Shown here one piece after another: positions 55,684 through 64,000 of a stretch of DNA of 64,000 nt (positions within the stretch are counted from its first letter, which is position 1; each line of letters starts with the position of its first letter). Source of the DNA: Paenibacillus sp. FSL R5-0623 (lineage in GTDB: Bacteria > Bacillota > Bacilli > Paenibacillales > Paenibacillaceae). Location: positions 186,001 through 250,000 of the forward strand of contig NZ_CP150233.1 in the NCBI RefSeq assembly GCF_037974265.1. The letters are read 5' to 3'. Made by a program: the position numbers and the translations under genes. The notes under the pieces are model-generated. The model had not been told where the DNA came from. It saw only the letters and a program-made list of their open reading frames with translations, and made no database searches.

Positions 55684-57441
55684 ATGGCTGTGCTGACGTA
55701 TAAAGGTTCACAGTTCATGTATGATGGCGAGCCCATTCGGATTTTGTCGGGTGCCATTCATTATTTCAGAGTGGTCCCCGACTATTGGGAGGATCGATTA
55801 CTCAAGCTGAAAGCCTGCGGTTTCAATACGGTGGAGACGTATGTGGCGTGGAATGTTCATGAGCCGCAGCCGGGGCAGTATTGTTTTGAAGGCGTGGCTG
55901 ATCTGGAACGTTTTATTCGCATTGCGGGAGATGTGGGTCTGCATGTGATTGTTCGTCCAAGTCCTTATATATGTGCCGAGTGGGAGTTTGGCGGATTACC
56001 TGCCTGGCTGCTTGCTGATGATGATATCCGTCTTCGGTGCAATGATGCAACATTTCTGGCGAATGTGGATCGTTATTATGATGTGCTTTTGCCCAAATTG
56101 AAACCTCTTCTTAGCACCCATGGCGGGCCGATCATCGCGATGCAGATTGAAAATGAGTACGGCAGTTTCGGGAACGACGCGAGTTATCTACGATATTTAC
56201 GTGATGGCATGGTAGAGCGGGGTATGGATGTGTTGTTATTTACCTCGGATGGACCGACAGATCACATGCTACAGGCAGGATCTGTACCAGGGCATCTGGC
56301 TACGGTCAATTTTGGATCAGGGACGCAAGGAGCGTTCGCCAAGCTGCGTGAATATCAGGCGGACGAACCTTTGATGTGCATGGAGTATTGGAACGGTTGG
56401 TTCGATCACTGGGGAGAGTCACATCATACCCGAGAAGCCGCTGATGTGGCGGGTGTGTTTGAGGAGATGCTTCGAGCAGGAGCTTCGGTTAACTTCTATA
56501 TGTTCCACGGCGGAACGAACTTTGGATTTTACAACGGGGCGAACTGTCAGCAGAAGGATCAATACGAACCCACAATTACAAGTTACGACTACGATTCACT
56601 GCTCAGTGAATCCGGGGAGCCGACAGCGAAATTTCATGCCGTACGTGATCTTATTGCTCGGTATCACAACGAAGATCTGAGTGAGCTTGTGCTGCCAGAA
56701 TCGAAGGGGACCATCGCTTATGGGCGAGTGGAGTTGAACCAGCAGGCGTCATTACTGGCGCAGTTGGACCGGATATCAGACCCGGTGCAACGTACGAATC
56801 CGGAACCTATGGAGAAGCTGGGTCAGGATTATGGCTTTATTTGTTATCAAACCCGGATATCCGGGCCCAGTGAGCGACAGGAACTTGTGGTTCAGGAGGT
56901 GCGTGACCGTGCACTTGTGTTTGTTGGTGGGCAATTTCAAGGTGTGCTCGAACGGGGCAATACGGAATTATCGATTTCCTTTGAAGTGCCGCCAGAGGGC
57001 GCAGATCTATTGATCCTTGTTGAAAATATGGGGCGAATCAACTATGGCCCGTACCTGAGAGATCCGAAGGGGATTACGGAGGGGGTACGCCATGGCTTTC
57101 AATTTTTATATGATTGGACGATTCATTGTCTGTCATTAACCGATCTGTCGGGTTTACAATTCAGCGATGTGATTAGCGAAGCACAGGGGCCAGCTTTTTA
57201 TCGAGGAAATTTTCAGATCATGGATGTGAGAGATACTTTTCTGAGATTGGATAGCTGGACCAAGGGAGTTGTATTTGTAAACGGATTCAATCTGGGGCGC
57301 TACTGGAATAAAGGACCGCAAAAAACGTTGTATGTACCTGCCCCCCTTCTTCGTGAAGGTGAGAATGAAATCATCGTATTCGAGCTTCATCAGACGTCTG
57401 AACTGGCCGTAACGTTCGTGGATACACCGGATTTGGGCTAG
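55684..57441 (+). CDS. Beta-galactosidase, glycoside hydrolase family 35
   Basis: 585 residues. The barrel starts SGAIHYFRVVPDYWEDRLLK. VETYVAWNVHEPQPG and VRPSPYICAEWEFGGLPAWL follow. The proton donor Glu158 is in QIENEYGSFGND, and the nucleophile Glu234 is in CMEYWNGWFDHWG. C-terminal beta domains include the jelly-roll GRYWNKGPQKTLYVPAPLLR. Cytosolic by lack of a signal peptide. Its coupling to a fucosidase fits stepwise breakdown of a fucosyl-galactoside. Confidence 0.95.
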   Translation: MAVLTYKGSQFMYDGEPIRILSGAIHYFRVVPDYWEDRLLKLKACGFNTVETYVAWNVHEPQPGQYCFEGVADLERFIRIAGDVGLHVIVRPSPYICAEWEFGGLPAWLLADDDIRLRCNDATFLANVDRYYDVLLPKLKPLLSTHGGPIIAMQIENEYGSFGNDASYLRYLRDGMVERGMDVLLFTSDGPTDHMLQAGSVPGHLATVNFGSGTQGAFAKLREYQADEPLMCMEYWNGWFDHWGESHHTREAADVAGVFEEMLRAGASVNFYMFHGGTNFGFYNGANCQQKDQYEPTITSYDYDSLLSESGEPTAKFHAVRDLIARYHNEDLSELVLPESKGTIAYGRVELNQQASLLAQLDRISDPVQRTNPEPMEKLGQDYGFICYQTRISGPSERQELVVQEVRDRALVFVGGQFQGVLERGNTELSISFEVPPEGADLLILVENMGRINYGPYLRDPKGITEGVRHGFQFLYDWTIHCLSLTDLSGLQFSDVISEAQGPAFYRGNFQIMDVRDTFLRLDSWTKGVVFVNGFNLGRYWNKGPQKTLYVPAPLLREGENEIIVFELHQTSELAVTFVDTPDLG

Positions 57442-57545
57442 AAAAGGAAAATAGGTGAGCCAAACGATTATTGAGAATTGTCGTGTCCGCCAGAAAAAGG
57501 TATACGTTGGGTATGGACATTGACTACATGAGAGGATGAGGAAAA

Positions 57546-58412
57546 GTGAAAGTTGGACTCAGCACCTACAGTCTGCAACAAGCGCTGGATCGCAAAGAAT
57601 TAACCGTACCAGATGCCATTCGTTGGATCGCCGATCAGGGCGGAGAACATGTGGAGATTGTTCCGATGGGATTCAGTCTGATCGATAATCCGGAGTTGAT
57701 TGATGAGATCAAAGCTGTGGCAAAAGAGGTAGGAATCGATATTTCCAATTATGCTATCGGCGCTAACTTTGCTGTGCAGGAGGACGCCGAAGCGTTGGAG
57801 CAAGAGATCCAAAATGTGATGCGACATGTGGATGTGGCAGCAGCGCTGGGTTTAAAGCTGATGCGTCATGACGTGGCATTCCGCCCTGCACCAGAAGGAA
57901 CCGTAGCACATTTCGAGATCGACCTGCCGGTACTGGTGAAGGCTTGTCAGCGGATAGCCGATTATGCTGCGGATTTTGGAATTACAACAAGTGTGGAGAA
58001 CCATGGTTACTATGTGCAGTCGAGTGAGCGAATTCAACGTTTGTTACACGAGACGGCGCGGAGTAACTTCAAGACCACGCTGGATGTCGGCAATTTCCTC
58101 TGTGTGGATGAAGATCCGGTGAGTGCCGTAAAAAATAACATTCCGTACGCGTCGATCGTGCACGCCAAAGACTTCTACTGGAGACCTTCGTACCGGAACC
58201 CCGGTGAAGGCTGGTTTCAAACCTCGCACGGTAATTACCTGCGCGGTGCCATTGTGGGCCATGGCGATATTAACATGCCTGAAGTTATGCGTGTGTTAAA
58301 ACAATCCGGGTATGACGGATATATCTCGGTTGAATTTGAAGGCATGGAGGATTGCAAAACCGCCTCACGCATTGCCATGGATAACGTCCGCCGCCTATGG
58401 GAAGAGGCATAG
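57546..58412 (+). CDS. Sugar phosphate isomerase/epimerase family protein
   Basis: 288 residues from a GTG start. It is an AP-endonuclease-2-type TIM barrel. KVGLSTYSLQQALDRKEL opens it, with metal ligands likely in EHVEIVPMGF, TSVENHGYY, TLDVGNFLC, SIVHAKDF, HGDINMPE and SVEFEGMED. Such proteins isomerise or epimerise keto-sugars, often beside a Gfo/Idh dehydrogenase, as here. The exact substrate is not readable. It follows the GH35 gene after 104 bases. Confidence 0.9.
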   Translation: MKVGLSTYSLQQALDRKELTVPDAIRWIADQGGEHVEIVPMGFSLIDNPELIDEIKAVAKEVGIDISNYAIGANFAVQEDAEALEQEIQNVMRHVDVAAALGLKLMRHDVAFRPAPEGTVAHFEIDLPVLVKACQRIADYAADFGITTSVENHGYYVQSSERIQRLLHETARSNFKTTLDVGNFLCVDEDPVSAVKNNIPYASIVHAKDFYWRPSYRNPGEGWFQTSHGNYLRGAIVGHGDINMPEVMRVLKQSGYDGYISVEFEGMEDCKTASRIAMDNVRRLWEEA

Positions 58413-58448
58413 GGCTGAATACTTGTTTTAAATGAAATATGAATAGTT

Positions 58449-58659
58449 ACGTACGGCTCAAACGGAAAGTTAGTTCAGTCAGAAAAAGTAGTGGAGGGGG
58501 CGAAATCGATTCTGAAGAAACGAAGCTAAAAGCTTTCTGCAAGAAAGCTACTTCGTAAGCATTAACTCGCCTTTATCACTGGATTTCCCCTTTGCAATAA
58601 GGGGATTAAAGAAATCTGGGGATAAGAGCGATCGGAAGAACGATTCGCAACCGTAACGT
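58449..58659 (+). repeat. Structured intergenic element, copy D (leader of the Gfo/Idh gene)
   Basis: The outer arm ACGTACGG (58449-58456) pairs with CCGTaACGT (58651-58659), and GCGAAaTCG (58500-58508) with CGATTCGC (58641-58648). CTGAAGAAACG is at 58512-58522, and an extra arm ACGAAG/CTTCGT encloses AGCTTTCT/AGAAAGCT, as in copy B. TTATC/GATAA and GATTTC/GAAATC form the core, and GGGGATAAGAGCGATCGGAA is at 58618-58637. It ends 45 nt before the start codon. Confidence 0.82.
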
Positions 58660-58704
58660 CTACCCCGCAGAACTTTAAATTTTATTTATGGAGGAATCAG
58701 CACT

Positions 58705-59763
58705 ATGTCCAAATTGAAAGTCGCCGTCATCGGTGCCGGATCCATATCCGATTGCCATTTGCAAGCCTATGTCAGTAACCCGGACGTTGAAATATACGCC
58801 ATCTGCGACCTGAATGCAGAACGTGCCACAGAAGTGGCGAAGCAATATAATGCACCTCATGTGTTTACTGATTACAAAGAATTGCTCGCATTGCCCGAGA
58901 TCCATTCCGTCAGCATCTGTACATGGAACGACTCCCATGCGGAGATTAGCATTGCTGCTCTGGACGCAGGCAAAAACGTGTTATGTGAGAAACCACTCTG
59001 CCAAACGGTGGAGGATGCGCTCGAAGTAGAGAAGGCGGTTCATCGCAGCGGAAAGTTGCTGCAAGTTGGTTTTGTTCGCCGCTATAGCGACAATGCACAG
59101 ATTCTGAAGAAGTTTATCGACGAGGGTGAGCTGGGCGAGATCTATTATGCCAAAGCCTCCAGTCTGCGTCGCCTGGGCAATCCGGGTGGCTGGTTCTCGG
59201 ATATCAACCGCTCCGGCGGCGGCCCACTAATCGATATCGGGGTGCATGTGATCGACATTTGCTGGTATCTGATGGGCAGACCGAAGGTAAAGTCTGTCTC
59301 CGCTAACGTGTCCAACCGACTAGGTAACCGCTCGAACATTAACAATCTGTCGTTCTACAAAGCAGCGGACTATGATGCGAAGCAGAACACCGTTGAGGAC
59401 ATGGCGAACGCTCTGATTCGTTTCGAGAACGGTGCGAGCCTGCTCGTAGACGTCAGCTTCACGCTACATGCCAAAGCGGATGAGACCTCGGTCAAACTAT
59501 ATGGCGACAAAGGCGGTGCCGAGCTGGAGCCGGAAATTTCGATCATTGGCGAGAAATTCAATACCATTTTGAACATGACGCCACAAGTGGATTTCAAATC
59601 ATTCGACTTTATGGGCTCATTCCGCAATGAAATCAACCATTTTATCGACAGCACACAAGGCCGCAAAGAAACACTTAGTCCCGTCGAGGATGGAGTCGAG
59701 GTCATGAAAATGCTCTGCGCCATATACGAATCAGCACGCCAAGGCCGCGAAATCACGCTATAA
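58705..59763 (+). CDS. Gfo/Idh/MocA-family oxidoreductase
   Basis: 352 residues. The N-terminal Rossmann motif VAVIGAGSISDCHLQAY (about 6-22) binds NAD(P). The EKPLCQ loop (lysine near residue 97) and GGGPLIDIGVHVIDICWYLM carry the catalytic lysine and histidine of this class. It probably oxidises or reduces a sugar or inositol-type substrate released by the neighbouring hydrolases. GGAGGA (58690-58695) precedes the ATG. Copy D forms its leader. Confidence 0.93.
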   Translation: MSKLKVAVIGAGSISDCHLQAYVSNPDVEIYAICDLNAERATEVAKQYNAPHVFTDYKELLALPEIHSVSICTWNDSHAEISIAALDAGKNVLCEKPLCQTVEDALEVEKAVHRSGKLLQVGFVRRYSDNAQILKKFIDEGELGEIYYAKASSLRRLGNPGGWFSDINRSGGGPLIDIGVHVIDICWYLMGRPKVKSVSANVSNRLGNRSNINNLSFYKAADYDAKQNTVEDMANALIRFENGASLLVDVSFTLHAKADETSVKLYGDKGGAELEPEISIIGEKFNTILNMTPQVDFKSFDFMGSFRNEINHFIDSTQGRKETLSPVEDGVEVMKMLCAIYESARQGREITL

Positions 59764-60249
59764 AAGGAGCATTGCAATACGGGCACGCTACTGTACTCGA
59801 AGTTATGAGCAGAGCATGGAGCAAGTGCTAACGAATCTGAGGCATCTTATTTAAGGATTTGAAGCCTCTTCAGAAATCTAAGGAACCTGAGACATGCTAT
59901 ATCAGAATAGACAGCCTTTTGCAGTGCTTTTGGTAAGGAATTTGGGAAATAACGTGTCTACTGTTCCTTACAATTTAAAAAGTGGACCTGAAGACCAAAT
60001 AAGACGCCCTATGTTCCTTAGAAATCCATCTACCTATTCGCCAGGATCAGCCAGCTTGGATTTCAAAACGTTATAAACGCGCTGACATCCATCATCATAT
60101 ATCTTCCCTGAACTGAAGTTGAAGACATATCCTATAGAGACTTACCGTATCCGGTAAAACGCCCTATAGAAACAAGGGAAACCTGGGTCCATAGTGATTG
60201 AAGATGGCACCGCACTCGAAATAACAAAGTTACTCGCCCCTTAATAGTT
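59764..60249. other. Gene-free stretch with nested inverted repeats
   Basis: TCTAAGGAAC (59877-59886) is the exact reverse complement of GTTCCTTAGA (60013-60022). Inside it, GTAAGGAA (59933-59940) pairs with TTCCTTAC (59964-59971). The word CGCCCTAT occurs at 60005-60012 and again near 60161. No credible gene is visible. It resembles a decayed repeat element rather than random spacer. Confidence 0.5.
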
Positions 60250-60420
60250 AAACTAAGCGTTTACGCCAAAACGGAGAGTGCAGAACCAATCTGAAGAAGC
60301 AAAGCGCTCGCCTTTATCACCGGATTTCCAACAATTATAAAGTGAAATAAAAGAAATCCGGGGATAACAGCGATCGAAAGATGGTACTGCACTCGGAGTG
60401 ACCAGGCGTAACATGTATGG
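60250..60420 (+). repeat. Structured intergenic element, copy E (leader of the second fucosidase)
   Basis: GTTTACGCC (60259-60267) pairs with GGCGTAAC (60405-60412) with one bulge. GAGTGCAG (60276-60283) pairs perfectly with CTGCACTC (60387-60394). CTGAAGAAGC starts at 60291. TTATC/GATAA and CCGGATTTC (60320-60328)/GAAATCCGG (60353-60361) form the core, and GGGGATAACAGCGATCGAAA is the conserved box ending near 60379. It ends about 37-45 nt before the start codon. Confidence 0.82.
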
Positions 60421-60456
60421 TTTATCTTTTATCTAATCCTAAGGAGATGAAACAGG

Positions 60457-61869
60457 ATGAGCGAAACCAAAGAAACCGTACTGGAGCAGGAAGAGCAGAT
60501 TGTCGAAGCCGGCGTGCACAATTTTAGCAAAGAGGATGAATGGATCAAACCGGAAGATCCGCTGCTGAATGAGCGGTTGGAGTGGTTCAAGGACCAGAAG
60601 CTGGGGCTGATGATGCACTGGGGGCCGTATTCCCAGCTTGGTCTCGTGGAGTCTTGGGCGCTGAGCGACGAGGATGGCGATTGGTCGCGCGATGACATCG
60701 ACTGGACGGATGACATGGAAGATTTCAAACGGGAATATTTCGAGCTGAACAAAACTTTCAATCCGATACGTTTCCAGCCCGAGGAATGGGCACAGATGGC
60801 GGCAGATAACGGGTTTAAATATTTCCTGTTCACCACCAAGCACCATGACGGTTTCTGCATGTGGGATACCAAGACGACGGATTACCGGATTACGGGCAAG
60901 GACACGCCTTTTCATACCCATAAGTATGCGGACATCTGTCGAGCATTATTTGACGCTTTCCGGGCCGAAGGACTGGGTATCTCAGCGTATTTCTCCAAAG
61001 CGGACTGGCATACCCCGTATTACTGGGCACCGGGCATGGAGCGTGGACGTCATATGTGGCGCGGCCCTTCGTATGATCCCCATAAGTATCCGTGGATGTG
61101 GGAGAAATTCGTGGAGTTCACACATGAGCAGATCATGGAGCTGCTGACGAATTACGGACGGATCGAATGTCTGTGGCTGGATGCCGGCTGGGTGCGCGAA
61201 GGTCGCCACGGTCAGGATATCAGGCTTGGAGAAGTCGTGGAACGGGCGCGTCAGACCACACAACCTTGGCTTCTGTCCGCAGATCGCACCGTCGGTGGAC
61301 CGTATGAGAATATCGTTACCCCCGAGCAGACCATACCGGAACATCCGATGAACATTCCATGGGAGAGCTGTATTACGGTGGGGAACTCCTTTGCTTTTGG
61401 ATTCGATGATCAGTATAAAACGGGAAGACAACTGGCACACATTCTACTCGAAGTTGTGTCCAAGGGTGGTAACCTGGCGCTGAATGTAGGTCCACAACCC
61501 GATGGGCGTCTGCCAAAAGGGGCAATTCGAGGCATCAAGGGCCTCGGTGAATGGTTGGGTACTCATGGAGAAGGCGTCTATGGAACCCGGATCTGCGGGC
61601 CATATTTTACGAAAGATTGGGCTTTCACCCAGAAAGAAGAGATCAACACCGTATATGCCTTCCGTATATACCGAAACGAGAATGAGACTGTACAACCACA
61701 GTTAATCATTCCTTATCTGGAAAAGGTAGAGCGGATCGAACTCATCGGTAGCGATGACGTACTTTCGTATCAGCAGACAGAAGACGGACTTCTTGTGGAT
61801 CTGCCCCAATCTGCTGCAACGAGTGAAGCGCCGATCACACATACGTTCAGATTGATCACAAGCGCATAG
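60457..61869 (+). CDS. Alpha-L-fucosidase, glycoside hydrolase family 29 (second)
   Basis: 470 residues. KLGLMMHWGPYSQLGLVESW, FLFTTKHHDGFCMWDTKTTD and the nucleophile Asp242 in CLWLDAGWV identify family 29. SKGGNLALNVGPQPDGRLPK closes the barrel. It is only distantly similar to the enzyme at 54222, so the two probably prefer different linkages. No signal peptide. AAGGAG precedes the ATG. It follows structured element copy E and is followed by a small repeat and a terminator. Confidence 0.93.
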   Translation: MSETKETVLEQEEQIVEAGVHNFSKEDEWIKPEDPLLNERLEWFKDQKLGLMMHWGPYSQLGLVESWALSDEDGDWSRDDIDWTDDMEDFKREYFELNKTFNPIRFQPEEWAQMAADNGFKYFLFTTKHHDGFCMWDTKTTDYRITGKDTPFHTHKYADICRALFDAFRAEGLGISAYFSKADWHTPYYWAPGMERGRHMWRGPSYDPHKYPWMWEKFVEFTHEQIMELLTNYGRIECLWLDAGWVREGRHGQDIRLGEVVERARQTTQPWLLSADRTVGGPYENIVTPEQTIPEHPMNIPWESCITVGNSFAFGFDDQYKTGRQLAHILLEVVSKGGNLALNVGPQPDGRLPKGAIRGIKGLGEWLGTHGEGVYGTRICGPYFTKDWAFTQKEEINTVYAFRIYRNENETVQPQLIIPYLEKVERIELIGSDDVLSYQQTEDGLLVDLPQSAATSEAPITHTFRLITSA

Positions 61870-61874
61870 AGGTT

Positions 61875-62041
61875 GTTCAAAAAGTCCCCAATTGATCACG
61901 AAGTAGTCCACGAAGTGAACTCGACATCGAATCTTGCGTTCACCTTCGGAGTCTGGTGCTCATGTAGGTTTGCCTACACTCCGCTCCTCCTCCTTCAGGT
62001 TCTCGCAACCTTCTCGGTGCTGAATCGTTAACTTTTTGAAC
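61875..62041. repeat. Small element with terminal inverted repeats (MITE-like)
   Basis: GTTCAAAAAGT (61875-61885) and ACTTTTTGAAC (62031-62041) are perfect 11-bp terminal inverted repeats around about 145 bases without coding capacity. The 167-base size and termini suggest a miniature mobile or REP-like element. It is inserted between the fucosidase stop and its terminator. Confidence 0.7.
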
Positions 62042-62064
62042 TTGCATGTAAAGAATGCCATGTC

Positions 62065-62103
62065 AATTCCGGGGGAGATATAACCACCTCCGGGATTTTT
62101 TTA
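62065..62103 (+). terminator. Terminator after the second fucosidase
   Basis: AATTCCGGGGG (62065-62075) pairs with CCTCCGGGATT (62087-62097) with two G-T pairs, then a T run. Confidence 0.85.
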
Positions 62104-62237
62104 TTCATACATAAGGGACACAATTCCCAATAGAAACGGCTCGCAATCGCTTGTCACACAAGGGTTTGTGGAATAAAGAGAAGTCGGAGAAAATTGCAAA
62201 TTGATAAAAGTTTATCGGGCGATGTACTATCAAATTA

Positions 62238-62251
62238 AGAAAGCGCTACCT
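62238..62251. promoter_or_regulatory. Weak cre-like box
   Basis: AGAAAGCGCTACCT matches the catabolite-responsive consensus at 12 of 14 positions including the GCGC core, 117 bases before the permease gene. Confidence 0.4.
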
Positions 62252-62367
62252 GATATGAATGTTTACATCATGTTTGTTAAACAAGGAACTAAGAGCAGAA
62301 AAAAGGATGTTTAAGGGATGTAAATGTAATATATTATTACACTTGAGGTGTAGAAGGAGTGACGCAA

Positions 62368-63345
62368 ATGAGTCGAGCTACGGAAAGCATACCCGCCAAG
62401 ATGGAACTCCAACAGAGGAAACATGTGGAGCCCAAGCGGCAGCATCCATTCATCAAAAGCCTCAAGAAACACTGGGAGCTCTACCTGCTCGTGCTGCCCC
62501 CGGTGTTGTATCTGTTGATCTTCAAGTACATCCCTATGGTGGGTGTCCAAATCGCCTTCAAGGACTTCAGTGTGGTCAAAGGAATCTGGGGAAGCCCGTG
62601 GGTCGGATTCAAACACTTTGAAGCCTTCTTCCAATCTCCAAACTTTTGGCTACTGATCAAGAATACGATAGGAATCAGCTTCTATTCCTTAATTGCGGGT
62701 TTCCCCATTCCGATCCTGCTGGCGCTGGCGCTGAATGAGATTCGAACGGGTTACTTCAAGAAGACCGTACAGATGGTTACCTACGCTCCACATTTTATCT
62801 CCACTGTTGTCATGGTATCCATTATCATTCTGATGCTCTCCCCGCATGTGGGCGTGGTAGACAAGCTGTTCACACTGCTCGGCTTCCCGATGACCAACTT
62901 CATGGGTATTCCCGAATACTTCAAATCAATATATGTCTGGTCAGGTGTGTGGCAGGGCATGGGATATTCATCAATCATATACATTGCCGCCCTTGCTGGT
63001 GTTGATCCATCTCTCTATGAAGCAGCAAAGATGGACGGCGCATCAAGACTTCGGAAAATCTGGCACATCGACCTTCCAACACTCGTTCCAGTCACCGTCA
63101 TCATGCTAATTCTGAGTCTGGGAAGCATTATGGGCGTTGGCTTCGAGAAAATATACCTGATGCAGAATCCGCTCAACACAAGCGCTTCGGAGGTCATCTC
63201 CACGTATGTGTACAAGGTCGGTCTCATCGGGGCAAATTTCAGCTTCTCCTCGGCAGTAGGGTTCTTCAACTCCATTATCAACCTGATCCTGCTGGTTATC
63301 GTCAACGGCATATCCCGCAAAGTATCTCAGAACAGCTTGTGGTAA
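62368..63345 (+). CDS. Carbohydrate ABC transporter permease, LplB type
   Basis: 325 residues with six membrane helices. The N-terminal LYLLVLPPVLYLLIFKYIPM followed by GVQIAFKDFSVVKGIWGSPW is the LplB signature. The EAA loop EAAKMDGASRLRKIWHIDLP is at about 218-237. AAGGAG lies 8 nt before the ATG at 62368, and a GTG nine bases earlier is within that site. The LplB/YtcP pair usually imports complex oligosaccharides in Paenibacillus. The binding protein should lie beyond the right edge. Confidence 0.94.
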   Translation: MSRATESIPAKMELQQRKHVEPKRQHPFIKSLKKHWELYLLVLPPVLYLLIFKYIPMVGVQIAFKDFSVVKGIWGSPWVGFKHFEAFFQSPNFWLLIKNTIGISFYSLIAGFPIPILLALALNEIRTGYFKKTVQMVTYAPHFISTVVMVSIIILMLSPHVGVVDKLFTLLGFPMTNFMGIPEYFKSIYVWSGVWQGMGYSSIIYIAALAGVDPSLYEAAKMDGASRLRKIWHIDLPTLVPVTVIMLILSLGSIMGVGFEKIYLMQNPLNTSASEVISTYVYKVGLIGANFSFSSAVGFFNSIINLILLVIVNGISRKVSQNSLW

Positions 63346-63360
63346 AGGAGGAGCTTATCC

Positions 63361-64000
63361 ATGTTCAACCTCATTAATCGTAACCGGATCAAGGACCCGC
63401 TCGGTGATCGTATTTTCATGACATTCAACTATATCTTTCTGTTCGCCATACTGCTAACGGTGTTTTACCCGCTCTTGTATATCATCAGTTCTTCGTTTAG
63501 CTCTTCACGAGCCGTGACATCCGGTCAGGTGTGGCTGTTCCCGGTCGATTTTAATATCAAGGCGTACATCTCCATTTTCAAAAGCCAACAGCTTATGCTC
63601 GGTTTCTATAACACGATCATCTACACCGTAGTAGGCACGTTCATTAACGTGGCACTGACCGTCATGCTGGCGTATCCCCTATCGCGCAAATCGTTCTACG
63701 GACGAGGGGCCATTATCATTTTCATGATGATCACGATGTTCTTTGATGGCGGTCTGATTCCCACCTACCTGTTGATGAAGGACTTGCACCTGCTCGATAC
63801 ACGCTGGGCGATGTGGCTGCCCGGGGCGCTCGCGGTGTTCCAGGTCATCGTGGCGAGAACATTCTTCCAGTCTTCCATCCCGGAAGAGCTTGGAGAGGCC
63901 GCAGAAATGGACGGTTGCCGGGATATCCGGTATCTGGTCAGCGTGGTTCTTCCCTTATCAAAGCCTATTCTGGCAGTCATGACACTCATGTATGCCGTAG
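63361..64000 (+). CDS. Carbohydrate ABC transporter permease, YtcP type (3' end beyond window)
   Basis: 213 codons are visible and the frame is open at the right edge. AAAGGAGG precedes the ATG, 15 bases after the LplB-type gene. The sequence begins MFNLINRNRIKDPLGDRIFM. It includes FPVDFNIKAYISIFKSQQL, MMITMFFDGGLIPTYLLMKD (the YtcP hallmark) and the EAA loop EAAEMDGCRDIRYLVSVVLP at about 179-198. It pairs with the previous permease. Confidence 0.94.
   Translation, partial: MFNLINRNRIKDPLGDRIFMTFNYIFLFAILLTVFYPLLYIISSSFSSSRAVTSGQVWLFPVDFNIKAYISIFKSQQLMLGFYNTIIYTVVGTFINVALTVMLAYPLSRKSFYGRGAIIIFMMITMFFDGGLIPTYLLMKDLHLLDTRWAMWLPGALAVFQVIVARTFFQSSIPEELGEAAEMDGCRDIRYLVSVVLPLSKPILAVMTLMYAV

Overview
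The window reads as chromosome of a Paenibacillus-like member of the Bacillota. Supporting signs are the gene order cggR-gapA-pgk-tpiA-gpmI-eno followed by secG-rnr-smpB-ssrA, strong AGGAGG-type ribosome binding sites, TTG/GTG starts, a tmRNA tag ending in YAFAA, YesM/YesN-type two-component genes beside carbohydrate ABC transporters, LplB/YtcP-type permeases and a B. subtilis-like ydjFGHI envelope-stress operon. No rRNA, tRNA, CRISPR array, integrase or transposase gene was seen.

Layout. 1-7200: glycolytic operon (cggR cut at the left edge). 7261-12643: protein export and RNA quality control (secG, rnr with an unusual glycine-rich tail, smpB, ssrA). 12644-15035: an array built from repeated copies of the ssrA 3' end and its terminator, carrying a zeta-like toxin pair, the ruins of a second such pair and a membrane protein gene. 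15099-16272: a uracil-DNA-glycosylase-like gene and an unknown gene. 16707-25067: a sensor kinase/response regulator pair, a CUT1 sugar ABC transporter and a polysaccharide deacetylase. 25110-29457: MscS-type channel, orphan glycine-betaine binding lipoprotein, a wrecked phosphatidylinositol phospholipase C gene and an aldo/keto reductase. 29513-33779: GH38 alpha-mannosidase divergent from an AraC regulator. 33942-36436: ABC exporter with a TetR regulator and two palindromic operators. 36711-41999: a four-carbon sugar-acid (threonate/erythronate type) catabolic operon with a PrpR-N regulator. 42672-46501: pspA-ydjG-ydjH-ydjI behind a sigma-W-like promoter. 46576-48001: UPF0291 and a ring-cleaving dioxygenase gene, each with an MhqR-like box. 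48003-64000: LtrA, GH3, CutC, two GH29 fucosidases, GH35, sugar isomerase, Gfo/Idh oxidoreductase and LplB/YtcP permeases, which look like a fucose- and galactose-containing glycan utilisation region.

Most interesting signal. A family of about 155-210 bp intergenic elements occurs five times (5650-5805, 48003-48187, 49527-49718, 58449-58659, 60250-60420), with a sixth fragment at 52561-52615. Every full copy is on the same strand as the gene it precedes and ends about 37-57 nt before that gene's start codon (eno, ltrA-like, GH3, Gfo/Idh, GH29). The copies share the near-invariant string GGGGATAACAGCGATCGGAA and a CTGAAGAAGCG box. They fold into the same long stem, and four of them show different but still complementary outer arms. 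This looks like a structured cis-acting RNA or a palindromic mobile repeat that has become a leader; I cannot assign it to a named family. The second signal is the ssrA 3'-end array, in which each copy of the ssrA terminator is fused to a promoter.
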